A stretch of 48,527 nt of DNA from Opitutaceae bacterium (GTDB taxonomy: Bacteria; Verrucomicrobiota; Verrucomicrobiia; Opitutales; Opitutaceae). Under the pieces are notes generated by a model, which searched no databases, was not told the DNA's origin, and was given only the letters and a program-made list of their open reading frames with translations. Within the stretch, counting starts at the first letter, position 1. Every line of letters starts with the position of its first letter. The stretch is taken from assembly GCA_009919985.1 (NCBI GenBank), contig RGAX01000002.1, positions 1 through 48,527 of the forward strand, given 5' to 3'. Positions 1 through 8,553 of this stretch are shown here, one piece after another. The position numbers and the translations under genes are program-made.

Positions 1-482
1 TAGCCGAGGTCGTGTGTGGCGCTACCGCCGACACCGAGCAGAATCGTGGTGACACCGCGAGCGGCGGCGTGGCGAATGAGTTCGCCTGTGCCGAAGGAGG
101 TGGCTCGCCAGGGATCGCGTTGATCGATCGGTACGAGCCCGAGGCCTGAGGCGGCTGCCATTTCGATCACAGCAATAGTGCCGGTCTTTGTGGCGTCCAG
201 GCCGAGGAGTTCGCGGGCGGCTACGGGTATTTTTTCCTGTGCGACCAAGCCGATGGGCGCGATGACAGGGGTGCCCCGCGGACCGGTCACAGTGAATGTT
301 TCCACCGTGCCGTGGGCCGCTTGCGTAAGGATGGCGCAAAATCCTTCGCCGCCGTCGGCGAGCGGACAGACGTCGAATTGCCATTTGGGATGGAGGCCGC
401 GCAGGGTGTCCACCGTGATCGCGCAGGCTTGGGGTGCGGCGAGGGCATCCTTAAATTTGTCGAAAGCGATCAGGGCGCGCAT
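1..482 (-). CDS. Glycerate kinase (GarK/GlxK family), C-terminally truncated by the window edge
   Basis: Reverse complement from ATG at 482 reads MRALIAFDKFKDALAAPQACAITVDTLRGLHPKWQFDVCPLADGGEGFCAIL...ELLGLDATKTGTIAVIEMAAASGLGLVP...; typical type-I glycerate kinase N-terminus (xxxxDxFKxxLxA, PLADGGEGF). Open to the window edge, so absent from the ORF track in this frame. Confidence 0.85.
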   Translation of the reverse strand, partial: MRALIAFDKFKDALAAPQACAITVDTLRGLHPKWQFDVCPLADGGEGFCAILTQAAHGTVETFTVTGPRGTPVIAPIGLVAQEKIPVAARELLGLDATKTGTIAVIEMAAASGLGLVPIDQRDPWRATSFGTGELIRHAAARGVTTILLGVGGSATHDLG

Positions 483-667
483 GCTCGGCAACAGTGGGGG
501 TGGATAGGGGCTCGACGAAAGCTCTTTTCGGCGAAACGAAAGCTTAGTTTGTGCAACTGTGTGCATAAAACAGCGTTTGTGGGGAGCGATGCTTAGTCTT
601 TGGTCATCTTTAACCCTAAAGACGTGCTAAGGCGTAGGCCTTGCCGTCCCTAAACTACACTATAACC

Positions 668-2929
668 ATGTATCTGACCGCACCCTGCCAACCTCTCCAT
701 TATTTTAGCCGCTCCGTCGCCTTTTGCGCGGCTTTGTTCTTAGCCGCCGCGGCGATAGCGCAAACGCCGGTACGTTTGCCGGAGGAAAAAGAAGCGATCG
801 TTTTGCCTGAGTTCAACGTAGCCGGCTCTGACGAAGGCTGGAGCGCGTCGAACACGCTTTCCGGTACTCGCACCAACATGAATCTCCGCGATCTGCCTCG
901 TTCTATGCAGATCGTCACAAGTGAGTTTTTGAACGATATTGGAGCGCTCACGCTCACAGATGCCACGGATTTCATTAGCGGCGTTACCAACGTCGGCAAC
1001 CAAGACCAGACCAACGACGCAAACACTTACCAAGTCCGCGGCTTTCGGCAAAATAAAGTCTACCGCAACGGCCAGCGCGAACCCTTCGCGGGCATGCTCC
1101 ACGACGCCGCCACGGTCGATCGCGTTGAGATTCTCAAAGGCCCGAGCTCGCTCTTGGCGGGCGTCGTCGAGCCCGGCGGCATGATCAACTCCATTTCCAA
1201 AACCCCGCGCACGCGCCAGGAAACTACCGTCAAGGTCCTCGGCGACAAGTGGGGCATGCGCCGCGGCGAGGTCGATACCTCTATTCCGCTTAACAAGCGC
1301 CTCGGCCTTCGCCTCGTCTGGGTGCGTCAGGCCGGCGATACATGGCAGCAATACGCGTTCTCCAACCGCTCCGTCTACTACGGCGCGCTTTCCTACAAGC
1401 TCACCGAAAACACCCGCCTCAACGGTAACCTCGAGTACTTTAACTACGACGCTAATCCTCCTGCCCCGCGCAGCACCGTCGCTTCTTCCTCGCCGCTCAA
1501 CGCCTTCACGTGGCACGGCAACGGCGACATCAACGGCAAGACCCTCAATGGCGTCTACATCCCCTGGAACTTCAATCCCCTTGGGCCGAACAACCGCCGC
1601 CTCGAGCGCATCCTGCGCGTTGGCCAGCAGATCGAACACCGTTTTAACGACACGCTTTCACTCCGCATCAGCGGCAACTACGGCCGCATGCATCGCGACG
1701 ATCTCCGTCTCAGCGGTACCCAAATCAGCACCAAGGTCGTCAACGGGATCACTGTTCCCAGCACCGATGCCCTCTCGTCCACCTATGATCGCGAGACGGT
1801 TAACACCTACACCGCGCAGGGCGACCTCGTTGGTAAATTCAAGTACTTTGGTATCTCGCATCAAGCGATTCTCGGCGCCGAGTACATCGACACCGACGAC
1901 CTCCGCCTTCGCGACAACACCCCTGCGCTCACCGCCTACGTTTTCGGCGCTGATACCCAGCCGGCCTGGGAACAAATGCTCGAGCTCTCACGCTACACGC
2001 TCCCCAATACCCGCCTTCACGCTCATGCCCGCCGCCGCGGCGTTTCGTTTACTAACGTCATCGGCATGTTCAACGATCGCTTGCACTTGATGGCCGGTGT
2101 CCGCCACGACGAAGGCACCATCATCAACCGTAACCCCATCGCCACCGACGCCATTGGCAAATACCAGAAGGTTTACGAAAACGCCAACTCGCCCACCGTC
2201 GGCGCCGTCTACCGCGTGAACGACGCCGTGTCGCTCTTCACTTCCTCGAGCCGCTCCTTCGCGGGCGTGCCCGTGAGCGCTATCGACATGTACGGTAAAC
2301 CCCTCGATCAACAGGTCGGCGGCAAAGGCTACGACGCCGGGATCAAGGCCTCGCTCTTCAAGAACCGTTTTAACATCAACGTCGCTGGCTTCCAAGTCGA
2401 CCAGATCAACGGCACCCGCCAAGTCTCCACCAATGAAATCATCGCCGCGGGCCTCGACCCGCTCGTCGTCACAGGTGCGCGTAGCGTACAAGACGTTTCG
2501 GCCCGTTCCCGCGGCTGGGAGACCGATTTCATGGTCAAGATCCTCGACGGTTATCAAGTCGCCGTCACCTACACCAACCTCCACGCCTTCGTCACCGCCA
2601 ACAAATCCAACCCTGCCTCTGTTGGTGGTCCCGTCTCGCAAGGCCCTGGCCGCGAGTCTTGGAGCGTGTTGCAAAAACTTGAAGTCCCTGGCCGATGGTT
2701 CAAGGGCTTGACCGCCACGCACAGCGTCATCTTCCGCGACAGTCGCCGGCCCACCGTGCAAGGCTACACGCGCCAAGACGCCAGTCTCTCTTATCGCACG
2801 ACGCTGTTTAAGCGGAAGGTCACCTTCAACGTCCGCGAAGCTAATATCACCAACCTCGAATACTGGGAAGGCTTTCAAGCCCGTGGCGCTCCGCGCACGT
2901 ATTCATTCTCCATCAGCACCAAATTTTGA
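668..2929 (+). CDS. TonB-dependent outer-membrane receptor
   Basis: Signal peptide (MYLTAPCQ...AFCAALFLAAAAIAQ), plug domain (RDLPRSMQIVTSEFLNDIGALTLTDATDFISGV..., VRGF, VDRVEILKGPSSLLAG), C-terminal aromatic residue (STKF). ORF track starts at TTG 641; ATG 668 fits the signal peptide better. Confidence 0.9.
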   Translation: MYLTAPCQPLHYFSRSVAFCAALFLAAAAIAQTPVRLPEEKEAIVLPEFNVAGSDEGWSASNTLSGTRTNMNLRDLPRSMQIVTSEFLNDIGALTLTDATDFISGVTNVGNQDQTNDANTYQVRGFRQNKVYRNGQREPFAGMLHDAATVDRVEILKGPSSLLAGVVEPGGMINSISKTPRTRQETTVKVLGDKWGMRRGEVDTSIPLNKRLGLRLVWVRQAGDTWQQYAFSNRSVYYGALSYKLTENTRLNGNLEYFNYDANPPAPRSTVASSSPLNAFTWHGNGDINGKTLNGVYIPWNFNPLGPNNRRLERILRVGQQIEHRFNDTLSLRISGNYGRMHRDDLRLSGTQISTKVVNGITVPSTDALSSTYDRETVNTYTAQGDLVGKFKYFGISHQAILGAEYIDTDDLRLRDNTPALTAYVFGADTQPAWEQMLELSRYTLPNTRLHAHARRRGVSFTNVIGMFNDRLHLMAGVRHDEGTIINRNPIATDAIGKYQKVYENANSPTVGAVYRVNDAVSLFTSSSRSFAGVPVSAIDMYGKPLDQQVGGKGYDAGIKASLFKNRFNINVAGFQVDQINGTRQVSTNEIIAAGLDPLVVTGARSVQDVSARSRGWETDFMVKILDGYQVAVTYTNLHAFVTANKSNPASVGGPVSQGPGRESWSVLQKLEVPGRWFKGLTATHSVIFRDSRRPTVQGYTRQDASLSYRTTLFKRKVTFNVREANITNLEYWEGFQARGAPRTYSFSISTKF

Positions 2930-2956
2930 TTCGGGTTGACGGCGGGCGCAGAATTT

Positions 2957-3003
2957 TTGGGGCAATGACCGAATCGGCCATTGCCTCAGCTTTGGCTTTT
3001 TTG
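2957..3003 (+). terminator. Possible intrinsic terminator after the TonB-dependent receptor
   Basis: GGCAATG (2961-2967) / CATTGCC (2979-2985) stem, extendable with wobble pairs, followed by a T-rich stretch ending in TTTTTT. Confidence 0.35.
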
Positions 3004-3018
3004 GAATAAATTATCTCC

Positions 3019-4344
3019 ATGTCGCTTCTGCCTCTTTTTGACGTGTCTTTGATTGCGCGTGCCACCCGGCCAGCGCTTGAGTGTGAAAGTGCCACTGGCG
3101 TCGTCACGGCGTACACGTTTGGTGACTTGGAAACCCGCAGTAATCGCCTCGCGAAACTGCTGCGGGCGCGCGGATTAAAGACCGGCGACCGCATCGCGTT
3201 TTTTCTGCAAAATCGCATAAGCGAAGTTGCCGTCTGGGACGTCGCCGCGCTTACCGCCGAAGCCGCCGCGCAACCCGCGACGCGCATCGCCGTGCCCGCC
3301 GATGCCGACACGCCGATGTCGCTCATCTACACCTCGGGCACGACCGGCGCCTCTAAAGGTGCCGTCCTCACGCAGGGCAATTTCGCGACCAACGCCCTCA
3401 CGCTCGTCACCGCTTGGCACATCACCAGAGCCGACCGTTATTTGGCAACGTTGCCACTGTTTCACGTGCACGGCTTGGCAAACGGCCTGCACTGTTGGCT
3501 CTTCAGCGGTTGCCACCTGCGGTTGCTCGAGCGTTTCGAACACGCCAAGGCCGCGCAGTGGTTTGAAGACTATAAGCCCACGCTCTTCTTTGGCGTGCCC
3601 GCGATGTTCATCCGCTTGCTCGAACTTCCCGCCGACCTCGCGCGCAAGATCGGCGCGCGGTTGCGGCTCGCCGTTTCTGGTTCCGCGCCATTGCCGGCGG
3701 AGGTGCACGAAAAATTTCGTCAACTTTACGGCTCCGTTATTCTCGAGCGCTACGGCATGACCGAAACGTTGATGAACGTCGGCAACCCTTACGCCGGCGA
3801 ACGCCGCCCGGGCACGGTCGGTCTACCGCTCGCGCACGTCGCGCTTAAAATTTGCGACGAAGTCAACGCGCCTGTGGCCGACGGCACAGCGGGCGAGGTC
3901 TGGGTGAAAGGCCCGAACGTCTGCTCCGGTTATTGGCGCCGCCCTGAGGCGACGGCCGCGGCTTGGACCGACGGTTGGTTTCGCACCGGTGACATCGGCG
4001 TGCGCGCGCCCGACGGTTATATCACGCTGCAAGGTCGGCGCAGCGATCTGATTATTTCCGGCGGGTTCAATATCTACCCGCGCGAGATCGAGGAACTGAT
4101 TCTCGAGCAACCGGGCGTGCGCGAGGCGACGGTTGTCGGCCAGCCCGATCCTGTGCGGGGCGAAGTGCCCGTAGCTTATCTCGCGGTGGATGCGGAGAAA
4201 TTTAACGAAGCCGCGACCGTGGCGCTCCTGCGCTCGCAACTCGCGTCGTTTAAACAGCCCAAGGCGTTCGTGCGTGTGGATTCGCTCCCGCGCACCGCGC
4301 TTGGCAAGGTGCAGAAACGCCTGCTACCACCTTGGCAGGGTTGA
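3019..4344 (+). CDS. AMP-dependent acyl-CoA synthetase (ANL superfamily; MatB/malonyl-CoA synthetase-like), unusually short N-domain
   Basis: Motifs YTSGTTGASKGA, LPLFHVHGLANG, ERYGMTETLMNVGNPY, GRRSDLIISGGFNIYPREIEE, PRTALGKVQK. See finding on a missing N-domain segment. Confidence 0.85.
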   Translation: MSLLPLFDVSLIARATRPALECESATGVVTAYTFGDLETRSNRLAKLLRARGLKTGDRIAFFLQNRISEVAVWDVAALTAEAAAQPATRIAVPADADTPMSLIYTSGTTGASKGAVLTQGNFATNALTLVTAWHITRADRYLATLPLFHVHGLANGLHCWLFSGCHLRLLERFEHAKAAQWFEDYKPTLFFGVPAMFIRLLELPADLARKIGARLRLAVSGSAPLPAEVHEKFRQLYGSVILERYGMTETLMNVGNPYAGERRPGTVGLPLAHVALKICDEVNAPVADGTAGEVWVKGPNVCSGYWRRPEATAAAWTDGWFRTGDIGVRAPDGYITLQGRRSDLIISGGFNIYPREIEELILEQPGVREATVVGQPDPVRGEVPVAYLAVDAEKFNEAATVALLRSQLASFKQPKAFVRVDSLPRTALGKVQKRLLPPWQG

Positions 4345-4411
4345 AAATTTAGTCATCGAACACTTTCATCTTAGGCATCGGTATTCTCTGATAGGCTCGC
4401 TTTTTTATCTT

Positions 4412-5173
4412 ATGAAAAAACCCCTCTCCCGTTTTTCGTTGATCGCCGTCCTGCTGCTGTGGGCCTTGCCGGTATCGGTGCTGGCGGCAGAGAAAAAATC
4501 TTCCGACGATGACTCGGCTGCGCGCTGGAAGAAATACGAGCCCGAGTTCGTGGCCTTTGCTGAAGCAGATCGAGCAAGCCCCCAAGCGCAGGGTAAAATC
4601 CTTTTCGTGGGTAGCAGTATTTTTCGCAAGTGGACGACGGTAGCCGAGCAGATGGCACCGTTGCCGGTTTTGAACCGCGCATTTGGCGGCTCGCGCACGC
4701 CGGATCAACTCGCACGTTTCGCACAGGTCGTCACGCCCTACGCGCCGAAAGTCATCGTGTATTATTGCGGTAGCAACGACCTCAAGGCCGGCGCCGTGGT
4801 CGAGGATCCTGCGGCGATTTTCAGTCGGTTTCGCGAATTTTCTGAGCGTGTACGCGCGGCGCAGCCGGCGACGCGTATTATTTTTGTGTCCAGCACACGT
4901 TCGCCGGATCGCGTCGAGCGCTGGGAACAGGTCGACCACTACAATGCGCTTGTGCGGGCCTATTGCGCCGCGACGCCTCATCACACCTTCGTGGACGTGA
5001 ATCCTGCCCTTGTGGATCGCGACGGTCACCCGCGGCTCGATTTATACGTTGCGGATAAACTTCATTTTCACCCGCCTGCCTACGTCGAGTTCACGCGCAT
5101 CATCAAACCGGTGCTCACGCGCGTTTGGGCCGAGGTCCAAGTAGAAACGGCGGCCAAAGGCTCAGCGCGCTAA
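4412..5173 (+). CDS. SGNH/GDSL-type hydrolase, secreted
   Basis: Signal peptide from ATG 4412 (MKKPLSRFSLIAVLLLWALPVSVLAAE); blocks ILFVGSSIFRKW, RAFGGSRTPDQL, YYCGSNDLKAG, DKLHFHPPAYVEF. The upstream part of track ORF 4190 overlaps the ligase and is unlikely to be translated. Confidence 0.85.
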   Translation: MKKPLSRFSLIAVLLLWALPVSVLAAEKKSSDDDSAARWKKYEPEFVAFAEADRASPQAQGKILFVGSSIFRKWTTVAEQMAPLPVLNRAFGGSRTPDQLARFAQVVTPYAPKVIVYYCGSNDLKAGAVVEDPAAIFSRFREFSERVRAAQPATRIIFVSSTRSPDRVERWEQVDHYNALVRAYCAATPHHTFVDVNPALVDRDGHPRLDLYVADKLHFHPPAYVEFTRIIKPVLTRVWAEVQVETAAKGSAR

Positions 5174-6222
5174 CGCTTGCGCGGGCGGGTCTGAGCTTTC
5201 GGGCGCAGGCTGCGGCCGTTGATCCACGTGCCATCCGAGAGCACGACGGAAGGTTTCTCAGGTAGGCCGCGCTCGTTGCGCTGCAACATGCCGATGAGTA
5301 AATCCACCGCGTTGCCGCCAACGTGCGCGTAATCTTGATCGATGCCAGCGATGCCACGATCTCCGGCGCGACGGTCGAGACTGACGACGCCCACGTCTTG
5401 AGGAACGCGTTTACCCAACCGCGCGAGCCAGCGCGGGACTTCGGCCAAGTTTACGCCTAGGATGATCTCAGGTTTATGGGTGTTAAACCAAACTGTGAAA
5501 TCGGCTTCGTTCCAATGATCGAGTAGCAGCGGTGGCACGCGGTCAGCGGCGGGTTGTGCGGCTTGATCGAGCAGTGCGGCGCCCACCCAGCGTTTGCCGA
5601 CTTTTTCAGCGACGCGTTCCTGCAGCACCAGTCCAAGTCGCCGATGGCCACGGCTACGACATTCTTTAACAGCGAGGATGAAACCCGAGAAGTGGTTGTG
5701 CGCTACGCGGCAAATGGGGACTTGGTTGAGTGAGTAACCGACCGCGACTGTGCAAAATTGGCTCCAATCTAATTCGATCGAATCTTGGATCGAGTGCAGT
5801 GGTGCAACGAGAAGACCTTGAACACCTCGGTGTTGGAGAATTTCGGTGATGCGGCGCGGTGTGAGTTGGGGGTCTTCAAGATTGAATTCCTCAAGGTGGT
5901 AGCCTTGCGCTAGCGCTCGTGCTCGTGCGCCAGCGAGGAGTTGTCCGTAATTTCGGCCAAACCAGGCGGTGCGGTCAGTGGGATGTTTTTTTAGAAAACC
6001 AAGCGTGGCTTTGTACGTGTGACCACTGCGGGATCGGCGGGCCGTCATGAGCGCAGCGATAAGAGGATTGGAACGGTAACCGAGTTCCTGGGCGGCGCGA
6101 CGAATGGTGACGCGTTGAGTCTCGGTGATGCGCGGATCGTTGCGCAATGCGCGCGAAACAGTCGAGGCGTGCACGCCCGCGCGCTGGGCGATGTCGCGCA
6201 TCGTGCTGGGCGGTTGGGGCAT
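5170..6222 (-). CDS. LacI-family transcriptional regulator
   Basis: N-terminal HTH TMRDIAQRAGVHASTVSRALRNDPRITETQRVTIRRAAQELGYRSNPLI plus periplasmic-binding-like domain. Confidence 0.93.
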   Translation of the reverse strand: MPQPPSTMRDIAQRAGVHASTVSRALRNDPRITETQRVTIRRAAQELGYRSNPLIAALMTARRSRSGHTYKATLGFLKKHPTDRTAWFGRNYGQLLAGARARALAQGYHLEEFNLEDPQLTPRRITEILQHRGVQGLLVAPLHSIQDSIELDWSQFCTVAVGYSLNQVPICRVAHNHFSGFILAVKECRSRGHRRLGLVLQERVAEKVGKRWVGAALLDQAAQPAADRVPPLLLDHWNEADFTVWFNTHKPEIILGVNLAEVPRWLARLGKRVPQDVGVVSLDRRAGDRGIAGIDQDYAHVGGNAVDLLIGMLQRNERGLPEKPSVVLSDGTWINGRSLRPKAQTRPRKR

Positions 6223-6259
6223 AATAAAAAATAAAATCTCGAACTCAGCCGGTCGGAAT

Positions 6260-6508
6260 TCAGGCCGGGCCGACGTACGCGAAGCGCGGCGTCACCGTGC
6301 CATCCGCCAGCGTGACGGTGGAGATGAACATCTCCTGCGGCCGCACCCAAAGACCGCCGTCGCCATAGAGCATTTTATAAACGACGAGGACCTCCTGCGT
6401 CTCCGAATGGCGGGCAAGCCCGAGGACTTGGTAAGCGTTGCCCTTATAATGACGGTAGCTCCCCGCTCGGGGTTCTGCGGGGAGCGGAGCGAGGGGCGCG
6501 TCGTCCAT
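6260..6508 (-). CDS. DUF1653 domain protein
   Basis: GSYRHYKGNAYQVLGLARHSETQEVLVVYKMLYGDGGLWVRPQEMFISTV matches the DUF1653 pattern. Confidence 0.85.
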   Translation of the reverse strand: MDDAPLAPLPAEPRAGSYRHYKGNAYQVLGLARHSETQEVLVVYKMLYGDGGLWVRPQEMFISTVTLADGTVTPRFAYVGPA

Positions 6509-6522
6509 GGATATTTTTAAAC

Positions 6523-8544
6523 TTACTTCGCAGTGACGCGCAGGATGCCCTTCATCAGCGTCGAGTGGCCGGGGAAACTGCAGATAAAATCATAGTCGCC
6601 CGGCGTAGTCGGGGCGATGAAGTAGATCGTGTCGCTGGTCTCCGGTTGCGTGAGCGCGGTGTGGACAAGTACATCGGGGCTGTCGGGCACGTAGTTTTTC
6701 GCCGTGCCTTCGACGCCGAGCGCGAGCGCGGCGGTACCGACGTCCTGGCCCTTGCCGGGGGCGCAGAGGACGAAGTTGTGGAGCATGTCATCCGTATTGC
6801 GGAAGATGAGGCGGATGCGCGTGCCGGCTTCGGTCGTGAGTAGAGTTTGGTCGAATTTTAGGCCGGGCTGGGTGCCGAGAAGGAACGCCTGATCGCCTTC
6901 GTTGTTGGGCCAATCGGTGGGTTGTTTGATCGGGTGTTTCGCACTGTGCGCGTTGGCGCTGGCGGGTAGCGCGCCAGCGCAGAGCTCGGCGGCGTTGGGC
7001 GCGATGGGGATTATGCGGTCGCCGGCGGGCAGACGATTGAGGGTGTAATAGGCGACCGGGTGGAGCACCGCGGAGCCCCCGGTCGCGGCGCGTACGCCGC
7101 TGGCTTTGACTTCGTGGATGAAGCCTTCGCGCAAGCATTGCGCGGCGAGGCGCACGCTCAGGCCATCGGGTGCGACGACGATTTTTTGAATCGGGCAGAC
7201 CATGCGGTTAACCGGCGCGGCGCCATAGGCGGTGTGGTAGTTGTACGTGAAACCGGCAAGGGAGTAGCTCGTGAAATTTTCGGCGGTGGCGCGGTCCACA
7301 GGCTGAGTAAACTTGAGGAGAAAACCGTCGGGCTGCGCTTTGATTTCTTTGATTTCAAACGGCGTCTGGCCGGTCCAAGTGACGCGCTCAATGCCGTATT
7401 GTTTCGGGCCAACGGAGCCCCAGCCACGCGCGCTTTCGCCGACGAACATCGTGGCGTTTTCGCCGATCGCCATGCGGAGGATGCCGCTGTCGAAGCCCTC
7501 TCGAAACGAGTACGCAGCGCCTTGCCAGACACCTGCGACTTTCTCGAGTGAGACGCGCATGAGTTTACTCTGACCTTGGTCGCCGACGTAAAATTGGCCG
7601 GCGAACGGTCCAAATTTTCCGCCGCTGAGATCCTCGATCATACCGGAGTTGGAGATGCCAAGAATCGTGTGGGGCAACCAGACCGCGGGCGGCTTTAGGC
7701 CGAGGAGATTTTGGGCGACTACGTGCATGGGTTGCTCGAAGTCGGAGATGTCTTCCGGGCGGATTTTTACGCTGGAACCGGGGAGTTTGCTCCAAGCAAG
7801 ACCGGCGGGATGGCCGAGGAAATCACCAGATTCAATGTGCGTGATTTTGCCCGAGCCGACCCATTCGCCCTGATTGTCGGTGGTGAACCAGGCGCCTTGG
7901 GAGCTCACGGTGAAACCGGCTGGGGAGCGCAGGCCGCTCGCAATCGGAGTGAGTTGGCCGTCGGGCGTGATCTCTATCATCCAGCCGCGCCAAGGCACGG
8001 GAGCTTGGGTGGAGCCACCGAAGGCAACGTTGAGCGTGATGCGGAGGTTGCCGTTGGGCGCGAGTACGGGGCCGAAGGCATATTCGTGATAGCTACCGGA
8101 AATGGGCAACTTAGCCACGGTTTCAAAAACATCGGCGCGGCCGTCGCCGTCGCTATCAACGAGACGAGTGAGTTCTTGGCGTTGCGCGACGTAGTAACCG
8201 CCGGACGGGGCGGCGATGATGCCAAGAGGTTCGTGCAGGCCTTGCGCGAAGAGCGTGTAGCGGGGCTTCGGATCGGCGGCGTAGGCGCCGTCGATCCACC
8301 AGACTTCGCCGCGGCGTGTGGTCACGAGGAGACGTTGGCCGGCGACCGGTAAAATGCCGCTGACTTCGAGCACGATGCCTTCAGGTATGGGCAACGGCGT
8401 GCGTTGCCAGATGCGATTTTCAGCGGCGACGAGAGCTTCGGTGGGTTTCGCAAAACGCTCGAGGGCGGAGGGGTTGTTGGTCTGCGCGCGGGATACGAGG
8501 GTAACGGCGAAGACGGCGGCAAGTAAAAGAGAGAGGCGCTTCAT
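6523..8544 (-). CDS. Secreted glucose/sorbosone-dehydrogenase-like beta-propeller protein with C-terminal azurin/plastocyanin-type cupredoxin domain
   Basis: Signal peptide; propeller-like repeats (FAQGLHEPLGIIAAPSGGYYVAQ, DSDGDGRADVFETVAKLP, FGPFAGQFYVGDQGQSKLMRV); C-terminal type-1 copper pattern DMLHNFVL...DFICSFPGHSTLMKGILRV. Confidence 0.8.
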   Translation of the reverse strand: MKRLSLLLAAVFAVTLVSRAQTNNPSALERFAKPTEALVAAENRIWQRTPLPIPEGIVLEVSGILPVAGQRLLVTTRRGEVWWIDGAYAADPKPRYTLFAQGLHEPLGIIAAPSGGYYVAQRQELTRLVDSDGDGRADVFETVAKLPISGSYHEYAFGPVLAPNGNLRITLNVAFGGSTQAPVPWRGWMIEITPDGQLTPIASGLRSPAGFTVSSQGAWFTTDNQGEWVGSGKITHIESGDFLGHPAGLAWSKLPGSSVKIRPEDISDFEQPMHVVAQNLLGLKPPAVWLPHTILGISNSGMIEDLSGGKFGPFAGQFYVGDQGQSKLMRVSLEKVAGVWQGAAYSFREGFDSGILRMAIGENATMFVGESARGWGSVGPKQYGIERVTWTGQTPFEIKEIKAQPDGFLLKFTQPVDRATAENFTSYSLAGFTYNYHTAYGAAPVNRMVCPIQKIVVAPDGLSVRLAAQCLREGFIHEVKASGVRAATGGSAVLHPVAYYTLNRLPAGDRIIPIAPNAAELCAGALPASANAHSAKHPIKQPTDWPNNEGDQAFLLGTQPGLKFDQTLLTTEAGTRIRLIFRNTDDMLHNFVLCAPGKGQDVGTAALALGVEGTAKNYVPDSPDVLVHTALTQPETSDTIYFIAPTTPGDYDFICSFPGHSTLMKGILRVTAK

Positions 8545-8553
8545 GGGAGGGGA

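Noticed and set aside
178-596. Track ORFs 178..507 + and 312..596 +
   Set aside because: Antisense to the partial glycerate kinase (minus strand, 1..482), which has clear family motifs; the + translations are low-complexity with no recognisable domain.
740-2878. Long antisense ORFs 740..1639 -, 1988..2878 - and + frame ORF 1548..2090 within the TonB receptor
   Set aside because: Shadow ORFs expected in high-GC coding DNA; compositionally biased, with no motifs.
4190-4411. Upstream extension of the SGNH hydrolase ORF
   Set aside because: Overlaps the ligase 3' end and would place a signal peptide internally; ATG 4412 is the sensible start.
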